From contig NZ_JAFFIW010000005.1 in the NCBI RefSeq assembly GCF_018588885.1, positions 124,001 to 188,000 on the forward strand: DNA of 64,000 nucleotides, in the 5' to 3' direction. The stretch is from Mesorhizobium sp. dw_380. Lineage in GTDB: Bacteria; Pseudomonadota; Alphaproteobacteria; Rhizobiales; Rhizobiaceae. Shown here piece after piece: positions 1-10,095 of this stretch; positions within the stretch are counted from its first letter, which is position 1; each line of letters begins with the position of its first letter. The position numbers and the translations under genes were made by a program. Below the pieces are notes generated by a model. The model was not told where the DNA came from. It worked only from the letters and a program-made list of their open reading frames with translations, and did not search any database.

Positions 1-55
1 CCATGCGTGCGTTGTCGAGGCAAGTGCCTTTGCCATGCTCGCGACTGGAGAGATT

Positions 56-1195
56 TCAAAATGAGCCTTGTAAGCGGAGAATGCCGCCGACGCTGTTCGG
101 CTTGCTCGTGCCCTTGACGGCGGTAGGCTCGGCAGGGCCGAGGCCAGAGTTGCCGTAGTGGTCGTAATCGACCTCGGCTGTGACCGTGAAGCCGGGAACG
201 ACCATGTAGGCGACGTTTGCAGCCACACCAGAATCCTTGAGCTGATCACCCGAGACCTGAAGGTTGAACGAAGTTTTCTCGTCAAACTCGTAAGTGGCGC
301 CCGCCCAGAAAGCCCACTGGCCGTTCCAGATTTTGTACGAGCCGCGCCCATGATTGGCAATTGCGCCGTTTGAGTCCTCGTTGAGACTGGCATTGGAACC
401 GTAGCCGAAGAGTCCAAACAGCGACAGCTGGTTTGTGACAGCGACGTCGACGCGGATCTTGCCGGCAAAAGCTTCGTAATTGCTGTCATAAGCCGCGACG
501 CCGGTGATCGAGCCCCAGCCTTGCGTGTATTTCAAGCCGGCGACAACGTGCGGAATATAGCTGTCGATAGTACCGGCTGAGCCCGATCCTTGTTCGAGCG
601 AAATCACAGTCGAAATGCCGTTGCCGGCGTCGAAGTGGTACTGAGCCACGTTGGTGTCGAAGCCGGCCGACGGAACGAGCATACTATCGAGAACGTTGCC
701 AGCGTAGCTTGCAAACGTATCGAAGGCCGACCCCTCCTTGCCAACTCGCAGGCCTCCCAGCTCGACCCAGGCAGAAGCCAGTGCGAGGCCGCTGTTGAAA
801 TCATAGTTCTGAGGACTGTCATGCGAGTTAGCGCTGTTGCCAAAATTCACGTGGGTTTCGGTATAGGTCGTCAACGCGCCGAGCTCGGTCTGCTGGCCGG
901 TCCAAGTTTTGAACGTGAAGCGTGTGCTGTTTCGCCAAGTGCCTTGGTCCTCGCCAGTTCTCACGTCCGAGGTTCTTGCGCTGTCATACGATCGGACGTC
1001 ACCCAGGCCGATATCGTAACGGACATAGCCGCCGATGCGCAGGCAGGTCTCGGTGTTGGGAATATAGGAATATCCCGAGCCGAGGACGTCGCAGATCTTG
1101 ATGTACTCGGCCGGTTCCCGCTCGGCGCCAGCTGCTCGACCGACGGAAACGGTCATCAGAGCAGTTAAGCCCAGAAGAGGACTCTTGATGTACAT
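56..1195 (-). CDS. Outer-membrane porin (alphaproteobacterial Omp2b/RopA family)
   Basis: Encodes a 379-residue trimeric-porin type protein for passive uptake of small solutes across the outer membrane. The start is the ATG of MYIKSPLLGLTAL, which gives a signal peptide (cleavage near GRAAGAE) and has GGAG 8 bases upstream; a longer in-frame ORF to 1366 lacks such support. After the signal come the porin hallmarks KICDVLGSGYSYIPNTETC and LRIGGYVRYDIG, then alternating beta-strand sequence, ending in a C-terminal phenylalanine (LRLQGSF) typical of outer-membrane proteins. Length matches the family. It stands alone, with a NifA/RpoN-type promoter about 230 bases upstream, implying expression in nitrogen-fixing bacteroids (inference). 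Family assignment is firm; substrate is unknown. Confidence 0.9.
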   Translation of the reverse strand: MYIKSPLLGLTALMTVSVGRAAGAEREPAEYIKICDVLGSGYSYIPNTETCLRIGGYVRYDIGLGDVRSYDSARTSDVRTGEDQGTWRNSTRFTFKTWTGQQTELGALTTYTETHVNFGNSANSHDSPQNYDFNSGLALASAWVELGGLRVGKEGSAFDTFASYAGNVLDSMLVPSAGFDTNVAQYHFDAGNGISTVISLEQGSGSAGTIDSYIPHVVAGLKYTQGWGSITGVAAYDSNYEAFAGKIRVDVAVTNQLSLFGLFGYGSNASLNEDSNGAIANHGRGSYKIWNGQWAFWAGATYEFDEKTSFNLQVSGDQLKDSGVAANVAYMVVPGFTVTAEVDYDHYGNSGLGPAEPTAVKGTSKPNSVGGILRLQGSF

Positions 1196-1423
1196 GTCTA
1201 GATCTCCATGAAGGAATAAAAAGGATAGAGGCGAAAGAGCAAGCTTTTCCTCTAAATTTTGTGCGTGTTGTCTCCAATATGTGGACGCCAAAGCGCTTGA
1301 CACGAGAGGTGAGCCAGCGTAAAAGCCGCATGTACTTATAATAGTGTTTTTTGCTAGGAGATTCATTATCGTTTACATGTGAAACACTCCGGTCGGACCG
1401 CTGCAGCTCTCCGAAATAGAGCA

Positions 1424-1438
1424 GCAAGCGACATGCCA
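1424..1438 (-). promoter_or_regulatory. RpoN (sigma-54) -24/-12 promoter of the porin gene
   Basis: On the minus strand the sequence reads TGGCATGTCGCTTGC. It has GG and GC separated by exactly ten bases, matching the TGGCAYR-N4-TTGCW consensus. It faces the porin gene and lies about 230 bases from its ATG. A NifA-type site sits about 115 bases further upstream, the usual geometry. Confidence 0.75.
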
Positions 1439-1550
1439 ACCTGAAGCGTAAATGCGGCCGACACCAAAATCGGGCCGACGCGCCTTCGTCTCGCTGGAAT
1501 CACTTTTTTTGAGGGTCACTGCGAAAAGCAATGTGCGACACGGTTCGCCA

Positions 1551-1566
1551 TGTTCGATATGTGACA
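1551..1566. promoter_or_regulatory. NifA upstream activator sequence (TGT-N10-ACA)
   Basis: TGT TCGATATGTG ACA is an exact match to the NifA binding consensus. Its distance of about 115 bases from the -24/-12 element is within the normal 80-150 base range for looping activation. The rest of 1196-1820 shows no convincing gene. Confidence 0.65.
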
Positions 1567-1820
1567 GTCTCGTTTAACAGCGACGGCTTCCCGTCTGACC
1601 GCAACGCAGGCCGCGCCATGCGCTACCGAGAAGGATCACTGCGCGTACGCTCCGCAAGGGCTGCGCCAGGAACAGAGGGCGTGCACGTCCGAGGCGTCGC
1701 ATGGTGGCCGCAGCACCTTTTCGCCGCTGTAAGTTCGCCGTGCAGGTACATTGCGCGGCCGGAAGCGAGAGGGAGCGCACCCTGAAACGGCTGCCTACGG
1801 CTCGCCTCGAGTAATTGGCG

Positions 1821-2234
1821 ATGAACAGCATTCTCGAGAACTTAGTCTCGACGGAAAGAGCAACGAAAGGAAGCCGCTTGGACGAGCACGATCCGAAGGA
1901 AGAACCGATCGAGACCATTTTCCGCAACGGCACAATCACTGCCGTGGGTATCCTGCTTGCCTTTTCGCTCGGCTTCCTCACTCATTGGGCCGCGAACCCC
2001 TTGCCATGGCAACTCTACGATCTGTTCGCCGTAGTGCCGATCCTGCTCGGCATCGCACTGCAGATGAGAGCGCTGTCCATGCTGCTCGACATGAGTTCCT
2101 TGCGGCGCCCCATCTACGAACGCGCCAATCGCATTTTCATGGTCGGCCTCATCCAGACCGCGTGTGGCGTCGGCATGGCCATCTTGGTCGATCTTTTCGG
2201 GATATCGGTAGGGGGCACGCTGCCCGGCGCTTGA
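1821..2234 (+). CDS. Small inner-membrane protein of unknown function
   Basis: A 137-residue protein starting at ATG 1821 (an in-frame TTG lies two codons earlier). After a charged N-terminal stretch of about 40 residues there are three hydrophobic segments: TAVGILLAFSLGFLTHW, LYDLFAVVPILLGIALQM and FMVGLIQTACGVGMAILVDLF. The sequence resembles small conserved rhizobial membrane proteins, but I do not recognise a named family. It is alone between the porin promoter and hemN. Coding is judged from length, hydrophobic pattern and an acidic soluble head; function cannot be assigned. Confidence 0.6.
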   Translation: MNSILENLVSTERATKGSRLDEHDPKEEPIETIFRNGTITAVGILLAFSLGFLTHWAANPLPWQLYDLFAVVPILLGIALQMRALSMLLDMSSLRRPIYERANRIFMVGLIQTACGVGMAILVDLFGISVGGTLPGA

Positions 2235-2628
2235 CGACAAGCCACACCGCCGCTCTTCGCTCGAAGCGACGTCAAGCCGGGGAACCTTGTGCACCCCCTA
2301 GCGGCGTCCTCCTTTCATCAAATGAGCCGACGTCAGCTTTAGAGCGTCTCGGTGGCTAAAGCCGGTATGGTTTTTCGGCCGGCAGGGAAGGCCGCTGGCT
2401 GGACCTGGATGGCGTCTGAACGAGGCTTGACAGGTCCGTTGCGTCGGACATGAATTTCGCATTGCAAAGTTCTTCCGCAGACGCCTCAAGCACACTGCAC
2501 TGGCGTCACGTACTCAGACGTTGAATGCGGCACCGCACCATCACCTCAGGCGCAACCATGGCACGCGCGCTCCCCGGCGTGGTTGACCCCATCCTGTCCA
2601 AACGAGACTGCGACATAAGCGGGACGCA

Positions 2629-2642
2629 CTGACTTAGGTCAG
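2629..2642. promoter_or_regulatory. Possible FNR/FixK-type site upstream of hemN
   Basis: CTGACTTAGGTCAG is a perfect 5-4-5 inverted repeat. It matches the FNR/FixK consensus TTGA-N6-TCAA except for the outermost base of each arm. It lies 28-60 bases upstream of the candidate hemN starts, and hemN genes are commonly controlled by FNR/FixK. The rest of 2235-2700 shows no gene. Confidence 0.4.
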
Positions 2643-2701
2643 AGACCAGGACGAGCGCGCAACGAAAGAATGATGGATCAGCGACGTGGGATGACAGCTC
2701 C

Positions 2702-4028
2702 TTGCACACCTCAATCCTGACAAAGTACCGGGACCCCCGGCCGCCTTGGTATACCATCTATCCGACTGTGCCAGACTTCTCTGCGGCAGTTGGTGCTGAC
2801 GATTATGAGGAATGGCTGGGGGGCCTCCCGGCCGACGAATCGGTGTCGCTCTATTTCCACATTCCGTTTTGCCGATCCATGTGCTGGTATTGCGGCTTCC
2901 CTACCGCGGTCATCCGTCGCAACGGCCCGATCCTTAATTATTTAGCGGTGCTGCGTCAGGAGATCAGTTTGGTGTCGGAGCAAGTGCGGCAAGGGCTGCC
3001 GGTGAGCGATGTGCATTTCGGCGCGGAACGCCTCACCTTATCGGGCCAGCCGAGCACTTGGCGCTGATGGAATTTCTACGCCGCCACTTCGCTTTCAGCA
3101 AAACTGCTGCGATCGCCGTGGAGATCGATCCCCGAACGTTCACACCGGAAATGGCCGAAGCCCTGGCAGCTAACGGTGTCAACCGCGCGAGCATCGGCGT
3201 GCAGAGCTTTGATCCCGATGTGCAAAGGCGATCAATCGGATCCAGAGTAAGGTGCAGACGGCCGCTGCAGTCGAAAATCTCCGCCGGCATGGCGTTGGCC
3301 ATATCAACTCCGACCTCATCTTCGGTCTATCGAAACAGACTGTGCAGTCCTGCATCCAGACCGCGATGGCTGCGGTCGCCATGCGCCCCAACCGGCTTGC
3401 GGTGTTCGGATACGCGTATATTCCTTCCGTGATAAAGAATCAGCGCCTAATCGAGCAGGCAGGTCTACCGGACGGTGATCTTCGCGCCGAACAGGCTGCA
3501 GCTGTCGCCGAGACACTGGTTGCCGCTGGCTACCGGGAGATCGGGCTCGATCATTTCGCTCCGCCGGACGACGAACTTGCGCTAGCGCAGAAGACCGGGC
3601 GCCTACGGCGTAATTCGCTGGGATACTCGGCCGATACTTGCAAAACCGTGATCGGCTTCGGCGCGTCGGCTATTGGCCGAGTCCGCGAGGGGTATGTTCA
3701 GAACGAAGTAACACGGGATTCTTACGCTCGGCACATCGCAAGTGGACGTCTGGCGACATCAAAGGGCCACCGTCTGACCGACGATGACCGGGTGCGCGCA
3801 GCGATCATCGAGCGACTGATGTGCGATTTGGAGGCCGACGTGCCGACCATCTGTGCCGCCCACGAAATCGAACCAGCTCGTTTTCTCGATTCAGTTGAGA
3901 GTTTGGTGACGCTGGCTGAGGAGGGGATCCTGGACGTCGAAAACGGCTTCATCCGCGTGCGGCCGGAGCACCGCTTTGTTGTTCGCGCCGTTGCTGCTGC
4001 ATTCGATGCTTTTCTCGCGAATCGATGA
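2702..4028 (+). pseudogene. hemN: Oxygen-independent coproporphyrinogen III oxidase, two frameshifts
   Basis: HemN is a radical-SAM enzyme making protoporphyrinogen without oxygen, needed for haem in microaerobic nodules. The 4Fe-4S motif CRSMCWYCG is intact near residue 57, and YTIYPTVPDF and FHIPFCRS are typical. The reading frame breaks twice. Near 3021 one base is missing in the GGGTP motif; the next frame continues HLIGPAEHLALMEF. Near 3223 one A is missing; the third frame continues VQTAAAVENLRRHGVGHIN to the normal stop at 4028. With both bases restored the protein is full length. The start is uncertain: TTG 2702 opens the frame, while ATGs at 2670-2693 are in other frames, so the N-terminus may also be shifted. 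Either a recent pseudogene or assembly error. Confidence 0.85.
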
Positions 4029-4262
4029 GTTGAGGCCACGACGCCGAAAGGCATCAGACCTTGTTTGGCGCTCGTCGGCATGGGCTCTCGCAGAAGACTC
4101 CGCAAGCGTATGCAGGGGACTTCCACTTGACGCCGCGTTCACCATCATCTCGCCTGGGTGCGCGCGAAAGCGCACAACCCGGAGCACGCTGCTCTCGGTG
4201 TGAGGCTGTGCTCTGCAAAGCACCGGTGATCCACCCTGTCCCTGGACAGCAGCTTGATGGCG

Positions 4263-5906
4263 TCATCTTGGAGGACGAGAAAAGATTGTCGAGGTACGGG
4301 TACGAATTGCCTCGGTCGTCCGTTCAATCGAAAGCACTGTCTGCGGAGGCACCTCTCCTTCATGCAGTGACAGGAGATGCTGGGCGACTTCCTTATCTGC
4401 TGCGGTGAGTCGATGATTTAGGCGGAGAAAGTCCATCCAGGTGGGGGTGCGGAATGTCTCCGTCCAAAGTGACGGTGTTTGCAGATTTCGCTGGAGCGTC
4501 CAGTTTCGTGCACCGGCACGGCTCTGGACGTGTCGCCGCGTGCGCATGGAGCCCAGAAAGGCCTCGATATTTTCCTCCGATATCAAATACTCGACCTTGG
4601 CCACGATAGGGCCACTTCTGGGTTTCAGATCGAGAGCCACGTCCGGCGGATGAAAAACTGAACTTTCTTGGTCGGTTTCTTCCCAGGGACGGACCGGCAA
4701 CACGATCCCCGCTGCTGCAACCAGCAACAGAGCGCCTGCGGCGCCCTCCAATGCTGAGGTCAAGGAATAGTTTTGCGCGACAGAACCCCAGATCCAGCTG
4801 CCAGCAGCCATACCGCCTGCGCTCAAGGCGTAGTAAATGGAGAGCGTGCGGCCTACAACCCACCTTGGGCTTGCCAACTGCACCGACACGTCAATGCCCG
4901 TCCAGGTGATAAGCCAACCCGCTCCGCCGAGCGCCAGCGAAATGGCCGCCACAGGAACCGACGATGTAAGGGCAAGGGAGAGGCAACAGACTGCACAAGC
5001 CACAGAGGCGAAGGCCACCAGCCTGTTTTGAGACGTGACCTTCCTCAAGAAGCCGTTGCCCATGCCCGCGATGAAAGCACCCATGCCGAAGCCGGCCAAT
5101 AAGATACCGTAGACAATTGGCCCACTCTTCAACTGATCCCGGACCACGAGGGGGAGCAACGCCAGAATGGAGATGCTTGCCAATCCGAAAAGAGCGGCTC
5201 GGGCGGTCGCTGCCCTGATCTCCAAAGACATCGCCGTAAAGCGCACTCCGTCATGAATTGCCGTCGTCATTCTCTCACGAGGGAGAGGCGAAGAGCGGAC
5301 CTCCCATTTGGTGCGCCATATCGCGCTTATGGGCGCCAGATCACTCACCGCAGCCAAGGCGAAAGCGGCCAGCGGCCCAAAGACGGCCAGGATCACGCCC
5401 CCCAAGGCCGGACCAACGCTGCGCACAATGTTGTATCCGACGGACATAAGCGTCACTGCGGCCGGAATGTCGCGTTTGTGAAGGATATCGCCGACCGAAG
5501 CGTGCCAAGCCGGATCATTCAAGGCAAAGCCGCAGCCGGCCAGGAAACCTAACCCGAGAATCAGCCAAGGACTGACAAATCCCAGACCCACAGAAATCAT
5601 CAGCGTCGTCGACGCCGATGCTATCAGGCAGTGTCCCGCAAACATCACCCACCGGCGGCTGAAGTTGTCGGCAATGGCTCCGGCGAAAACTGAGAGGAAG
5701 AACACCGGCAATGTGGATGCGGCCTGGACGAGTGCCACCATGAGGTCGGACGCTGAAATCGTTGCCATAAGCCAACTGATGGCGACCGTTTGCACTAGCC
5801 AACCGAGGCTCGAAATCTGGGTGGCCGCCCAAATTGAGCGAAACACCTTGTTTCGAAATGGGGCGAGCGTCTTTGAAACGGGCGGTTGAGGATTTTCGCT
5901 CTGCAT
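4263..5906 (-). CDS. MFS exporter with C-terminal soluble domain (DUF894/EntS-like)
   Basis: A 547-residue major facilitator protein. The first about 400 residues contain the transmembrane bundle (e.g. AVLQ-type loop ADNFSRRWVMFAGH as motif A between TM2 and TM3, GPALGGVILAVFGPLAAFALAAV, LALGGAGWLITWTG). The last about 130 residues are soluble (PIVAKVEYLISEENIEAFLGSM onward) and resemble the antibiotic-biosynthesis-monooxygenase-like tail found on DUF894/EntS-type transporters. Family members export siderophores or other small molecules; the substrate here is unknown. It lies downstream of bioZ on the same strand, 173 bases away, and might be co-transcribed with the vitamin operon. No strong ribosome binding site precedes the ATG. 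Confidence 0.8.
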   Translation of the reverse strand: MQSENPQPPVSKTLAPFRNKVFRSIWAATQISSLGWLVQTVAISWLMATISASDLMVALVQAASTLPVFFLSVFAGAIADNFSRRWVMFAGHCLIASASTTLMISVGLGFVSPWLILGLGFLAGCGFALNDPAWHASVGDILHKRDIPAAVTLMSVGYNIVRSVGPALGGVILAVFGPLAAFALAAVSDLAPISAIWRTKWEVRSSPLPRERMTTAIHDGVRFTAMSLEIRAATARAALFGLASISILALLPLVVRDQLKSGPIVYGILLAGFGMGAFIAGMGNGFLRKVTSQNRLVAFASVACAVCCLSLALTSSVPVAAISLALGGAGWLITWTGIDVSVQLASPRWVVGRTLSIYYALSAGGMAAGSWIWGSVAQNYSLTSALEGAAGALLLVAAAGIVLPVRPWEETDQESSVFHPPDVALDLKPRSGPIVAKVEYLISEENIEAFLGSMRTRRHVQSRAGARNWTLQRNLQTPSLWTETFRTPTWMDFLRLNHRLTAADKEVAQHLLSLHEGEVPPQTVLSIERTTEAIRTRTSTIFSRPPR

Positions 5907-6079
5907 GAGGTATTGCTGGCCTTCGATGAGCGCTGCGATTTGAGCAAGCGGGTCGATACTTAGACATCGCGGAGCACCGCACGGAACCCAGCTCTATGGA
6001 GCTTGCCGGCGACTATTTACGTATTGAGCCATTCTCATAGTCTCATTCATGAGCAGTCCTGTGCGCAAGCATTGCTTTG

Positions 6080-7062
6080 CTAAATTCCCACCACAAGCGC
6101 GCCGCCGCTGAGACCCGCACCCGCTGCCGCCAAGAGGACTTTCTCGCCAGGCCGAAACGGCTGCGCCCGATGGGCCAGCGACATGAGAGCGGGATCGTCG
6201 CGGCGGAAGAGTTGCCATATTCGGCGATCGTCTTGACGATCGAGTGATCAGCGATGCCGAGGTTCCTGCCGACCGCGTCGAAAATGCGCGCATTGGCCTG
6301 ATGCGGCACGAAACGATTGAGGTCTTGCGGCCTCAGTCGGGCAGCAGTGAGCGCATCTCTCGAGCAGGCGGTCATCATCTCCACGGCCTTGCTGAATACT
6401 TCACGGCCGTCAGTGATCGTCATCCGTGTCTGCGCGAGGTCGAGGTCGGCATGGAACGGAGTGTTGCTTCCCCCGGCGGGAATCTGGATTAGCCCGTAGC
6501 GCGAGCCGTCGGAATCCACCGAAGCGCCGAGAATGCCTCGATCCGGGTCATCGCAAGGACTGATCACCATGGCGCCGGCGGCATCGGCAAACAGCACGGC
6601 GCTGGCGCGCTCGGCCAAATTGATGCGGTGGCTGAGGATGTTGGCGGCGATGACAAGGCTCGCTTTGCCGTGCAGGCGGGTGAACCCGTCGGCGAACATC
6701 AGCGCATAGATGAAGCCGGCGCAGGCGCCGGTCAGGTCGATCGCTCCGGCGCGGCCTAGCCCCAGCCGATGTGCGACCAGCGGCGCGCTTGGCGGCAGAA
6801 GGTGATCGGGCGTCGACGTGGCGAGCAAGAGTAGACCGACGTCGCCGCGGTCGATACCGGCATTGGTCAGCGCCATGTCGCCGGCAGAGGCGGCAAGGCC
6901 CGACAGCGTGTCTTCGTCTGTTGCCCAGAAGCGCGAGCGAATTCCGGTGCGCCGCTCGATCCAGCCGGGCTCAAGCCCGAGCCGGTCTTCGATTTCCGGG
7001 TTCTCGACCTTGCGCGCCGGCGCATGATGGCCGAAGCCGAGAACGCGCGACGATAGGTTCAT
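6080..7062 (-). pseudogene. bioZ: BioZ, 3-oxoacyl-ACP synthase III-like, C-terminal frameshift
   Basis: BioZ is a FabH-like ketosynthase that supplies the pimeloyl moiety for biotin; in alphaproteobacteria it condenses glutaryl-CoA with malonyl-ACP (published work). The Cys-His-Asn triad is visible in [22 protein letters not shown] and EYGNSSAAT. Near 6185 one base is missing, so the frame after ATIPLS runs into unrelated sequence to 6043. In the other frame the expected ending [16 protein letters not shown] to ALVVGI and a stop at 6080 is present. All catalytic residues lie before the break. The start overlaps the bioA stop by four bases (ATGA). Last gene of the nad-bio operon. Could be a sequencing indel rather than real inactivation. 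Confidence 0.85.
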
Positions 7063-8324
7063 GGCCGCGAGCCGAAGCGTTCGCCGGCCTCCTCTATCGC
7101 GTCATAGAGCCCGTCCAATTCGTCGCTGGTGATGCAATAGGGCGGCAGAAGATAGAGGACATTGCCGAGCGGGCGCACCAACAGGCCGCGCTCAAGGAAA
7201 AAAGCGCGCAGTTTTGGCCCGATCTCGGCCAGATAACCGGCTGAGCCGGTGCGTAGGTCGAGTGCCGCGATGGTGCCGGTTGTCCGGCAGTCGGTGAAAT
7301 ATGGATTGTCCCGGAAGCGTTGCAGCCCCGCGGCCTGCCTCGCGCTCAAGACCGCGATCCGCTCGGCCACCGGCTCGTCACGCCAGATCTCGACATTGGC
7401 AAGTGCTGCCGCGCAGGCGATCGGATTGGCGGTGTAGGAGCTCGAATGGAAAAACGTCTTCTTGCGATCCTCCGAAAAGTGAGCGTGGAAGATGGCATCG
7501 GTGGCGATCGTGGCGGCCAGCGGGATGGTACCACCGGTCAGACCTTTCGACGTGCACAAGATGTCCGGCGAGACGGACGCCTGTTCGCAGGCAAACATGG
7601 TTCCGGTGCGCCCCCAGCCGGTCATCACTTCATCGGCGATCAGCAGCGTGCCGGAGGCTTCGGCGATCCTCTTCAATTCGGCAAGAACCCAGGCCGGATA
7701 CATCAGCATGCCGCCGGCGCCAAGCACCAGCGGCTCGACGATCAGCGCGGCTGCGCGCCGGTCGCTGCTAACGGCCTCGAACCGATCCAGCGTTTCCTGC
7801 TCGCGCCCGGCGGCCGGGAAGGGGATGGCGTCGACCTCGAACAGCAAAGGATCATAGGCGGCGTTGAAGACGCCGCGGGCGCCGACGCTCATCGCCCCGA
7901 TCGTGTCGCCATGATAGCTGTGCTCCATGACGGCGATGCGCGAACGCGGCGCGCCGATGTTGCGGAAATAGCCGAGCGCCATCTTCAGCGCGACTTCGAC
8001 TGAGGTCGAGCCACTGTCGGAATAGAACACCCGGTCGAGGCCGGCGGGTGCGATGCCGACAAGCGCCTCGGCCAGCCGTTCGGCCGGCTCGTGGGTGAAG
8101 CCCGCGAAGATGATCTGGTCGAGGCTCGACGCGGTCGTCTCGATGGCCTTCATGATGCGGGGGTGGCGATGGCCATGGGTGACGACCCACCAGGAAGAAA
8201 TCGCATCGAGGATGCGGAAGCCGTCGGCCTTGTGGAGATAGGCGCCTTCAGTCAGCACGATTTCAGGGACCGAGGGCTCTAGCGCGTGCTGCGTGAACGG
8301 ATGCCAGACTCGAGACTCCGCCAT
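7059..8324 (-). CDS. bioA: Adenosylmethionine-8-amino-7-oxononanoate aminotransferase
   Basis: A PLP enzyme converting KAPA to DAPA with S-adenosylmethionine as amino donor, the third step from pimeloyl thioester to biotin. The 421-residue protein begins [13 protein letters not shown], the substrate-binding N-terminus of BioA, and contains [42 protein letters not shown] and the PLP-lysine motif [14 protein letters not shown]. Length is normal. Its start overlaps the bioD stop by one base and its stop overlaps the bioZ start, showing tight translational coupling within bioBFDAZ. Intact. Confidence 0.95.
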   Translation of the reverse strand: MAESRVWHPFTQHALEPSVPEIVLTEGAYLHKADGFRILDAISSWWVVTHGHRHPRIMKAIETTASSLDQIIFAGFTHEPAERLAEALVGIAPAGLDRVFYSDSGSTSVEVALKMALGYFRNIGAPRSRIAVMEHSYHGDTIGAMSVGARGVFNAAYDPLLFEVDAIPFPAAGREQETLDRFEAVSSDRRAAALIVEPLVLGAGGMLMYPAWVLAELKRIAEASGTLLIADEVMTGWGRTGTMFACEQASVSPDILCTSKGLTGGTIPLAATIATDAIFHAHFSEDRKKTFFHSSSYTANPIACAAALANVEIWRDEPVAERIAVLSARQAAGLQRFRDNPYFTDCRTTGTIAALDLRTGSAGYLAEIGPKLRAFFLERGLLVRPLGNVLYLLPPYCITSDELDGLYDAIEEAGERFGSRP

Positions 8325-8959
8325 CAGTCGCCTCCGGCAATCATGGCCAGGTCGAAGCCGGAAATCATTGCATCTCTCAACGTTTCACCCGTCAGCGGAC
8401 CGAGGTGCGGCAGCCTACCCAGCTGCGGCACGCCGCCGAATTCCACGATTGTCCTTTGTGTATCGGCCGCCTCTTCGCCAATGAAGGCAATGCCGATGAG
8501 CGGGATGGAGCGGGCTCTCAGGGCCTCGATCGACAACAGCGTATGATTGATGGTGCCAAGCGCGGTGCGGGCGCACAGTATGACCGGCAGCCGCCATTGT
8601 TCAAATATGTCAATGAACCTTGTCTGTCGATTGAGCGGCACCATCAGCCCGCCGGCGCCTTCGATGACGAGCGGTGTCGGCAGGACCGGAAATGAAAGAT
8701 CGTCGGCCTCGATCGCGACGCCGTCGATTTCGGCTGATCGATGCGGCGACAGCGGCATCGTCAGTCGATAGACTTCGGGCAGCACGCGTCCGTCGGGCAA
8801 GCCGGAAAGCCGGGCGACGACCTCGCTGTCGGTCTCCTCGTTGAGGCCCGATTGCACCGGCTTCCAGTAGAAGCCGTCGAGCAGCCCGGCAAGTCCGGCC
8901 GAAAACACTGTCTTGCCAATTCCAGTGTCTGTTCCGGTGACGACGATGCGTTTGGTCAT
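8324..8959 (-). CDS. bioD: Dethiobiotin synthetase
   Basis: ATP-dependent carboxylation of DAPA to dethiobiotin. The 211-residue protein has the P-loop [15 protein letters not shown] at the N-terminus, the substrate motif KPVQSGL and the [10 protein letters not shown] motif near residue 115. Length and order fit the family. It sits between bioF (four-base overlap) and bioA (one-base overlap) and is intact. Confidence 0.95.
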   Translation of the reverse strand: MTKRIVVTGTDTGIGKTVFSAGLAGLLDGFYWKPVQSGLNEETDSEVVARLSGLPDGRVLPEVYRLTMPLSPHRSAEIDGVAIEADDLSFPVLPTPLVIEGAGGLMVPLNRQTRFIDIFEQWRLPVILCARTALGTINHTLLSIEALRARSIPLIGIAFIGEEAADTQRTIVEFGGVPQLGRLPHLGPLTGETLRDAMISGFDLAMIAGGD

Positions 8960-10095
8960 GCTGTGGCCAACACTCCGACGAGAGCCTCGACCATGGCGGA
9001 AATGTCGGCTTCGTCGACGTTGAGAGTCAGCGAAATGCGCAGGCGCGACGTACCCTCAGGCACTGTCGGCGGGCGAATGCCGCGTATGTCGAAGCCGCGT
9101 GCCTGCAGTCCTGCCGCCACCGCCATGGTGCGGCTGTTATCGCCGATCACAAGCGGCTGGATCTGCGAACCGCTGGGCATCACGCCGCAGCGTTCGGCCA
9201 ATTGCCGGCTCGCGAAAGCGACACGCTCGTGCAACTGAGCACGACGCATAGGCTCGTCAGACAGAATAGTCAGCGCCTCACGTGCCGCGACTGCCATCAG
9301 CGGCGATGGTGCGGTCGCATAGATGAATGGCCGGCACCGGTTGATAAGATAGTCGCACAGTGTTCGCGGTCCGGTAACGAGCGCGCCGGATGCGCCAAGC
9401 GCCTTGCCGCATGTGTGGAGCGTGACGATGTTGTCGCGGCCTTCATACGCGGCGGCCAGTCCCCGGCCGTCCGGTCCCCAGACGCCGGTGGCATGCGCTT
9501 CATCGACGACGATGAATGCCTGGTACCGATCAGCCAGCGCGACCAGGCTCTCCACCGGCGCACGGTCGCCATCCATGCTGTAAAGGCTTTCTAAGGCGAT
9601 CCACACCCGCCCCATGCCGCCTTCGGCGCGCCAGCGGGTGATTGCGTCCTCGACAGCGTCGACGTCGTTGTGCGCGGCCAGCTTGAACTCAGCGCGCCCG
9701 ACCTGGGCACCCTCATGCATGCTGGCATGAGCGAGCTCGTCGAGGACCAGCAGGTCGCCTTTCTGCGGCAGGGCCGTCAGCAGAGCGAAGTTGGCGATAT
9801 AGCCGCTGCCGAAGAACAGTGCACGCTCGGCTCCGAAAAATGCCGCTGCGTCCGCCTCCAGTTGCTCATGTTCCGGTGCATTGCCGCGCAACAGCCGCGA
9901 TCCGGTGGCGCCCACTGGCGTGCCCCGCGCAATCGCCGTCGAAACCGCATCGCCCAGTCTTTTGGAGGCGGCAAGTCCGATATAGTCGTTCGACGAGAAG
10001 TCGAGCCCGGCGCGCGGTGCGAGCGTCCGCAACCGGTCCTTGCGCCCCAGTCCCCGCAAGGTTGCGTCATAGCGGGCAAGAATTGCCTCCTTCAT
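8956..10095 (-). CDS. bioF: 8-amino-7-oxononanoate synthase
   Basis: PLP-dependent decarboxylative condensation of L-alanine with the pimeloyl thioester to give KAPA. The 379-residue sequence shows [21 protein letters not shown], the [15 protein letters not shown] aspartate/histidine motif and the PLP-lysine in [14 protein letters not shown]. Length is usual for BioF. Its start overlaps the bioB stop by four bases. Intact. Confidence 0.95.
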   Translation of the reverse strand: MKEAILARYDATLRGLGRKDRLRTLAPRAGLDFSSNDYIGLAASKRLGDAVSTAIARGTPVGATGSRLLRGNAPEHEQLEADAAAFFGAERALFFGSGYIANFALLTALPQKGDLLVLDELAHASMHEGAQVGRAEFKLAAHNDVDAVEDAITRWRAEGGMGRVWIALESLYSMDGDRAPVESLVALADRYQAFIVVDEAHATGVWGPDGRGLAAAYEGRDNIVTLHTCGKALGASGALVTGPRTLCDYLINRCRPFIYATAPSPLMAVAAREALTILSDEPMRRAQLHERVAFASRQLAERCGVMPSGSQIQPLVIGDNSRTMAVAAGLQARGFDIRGIRPPTVPEGTSRLRISLTLNVDEADISAMVEALVGVLATA

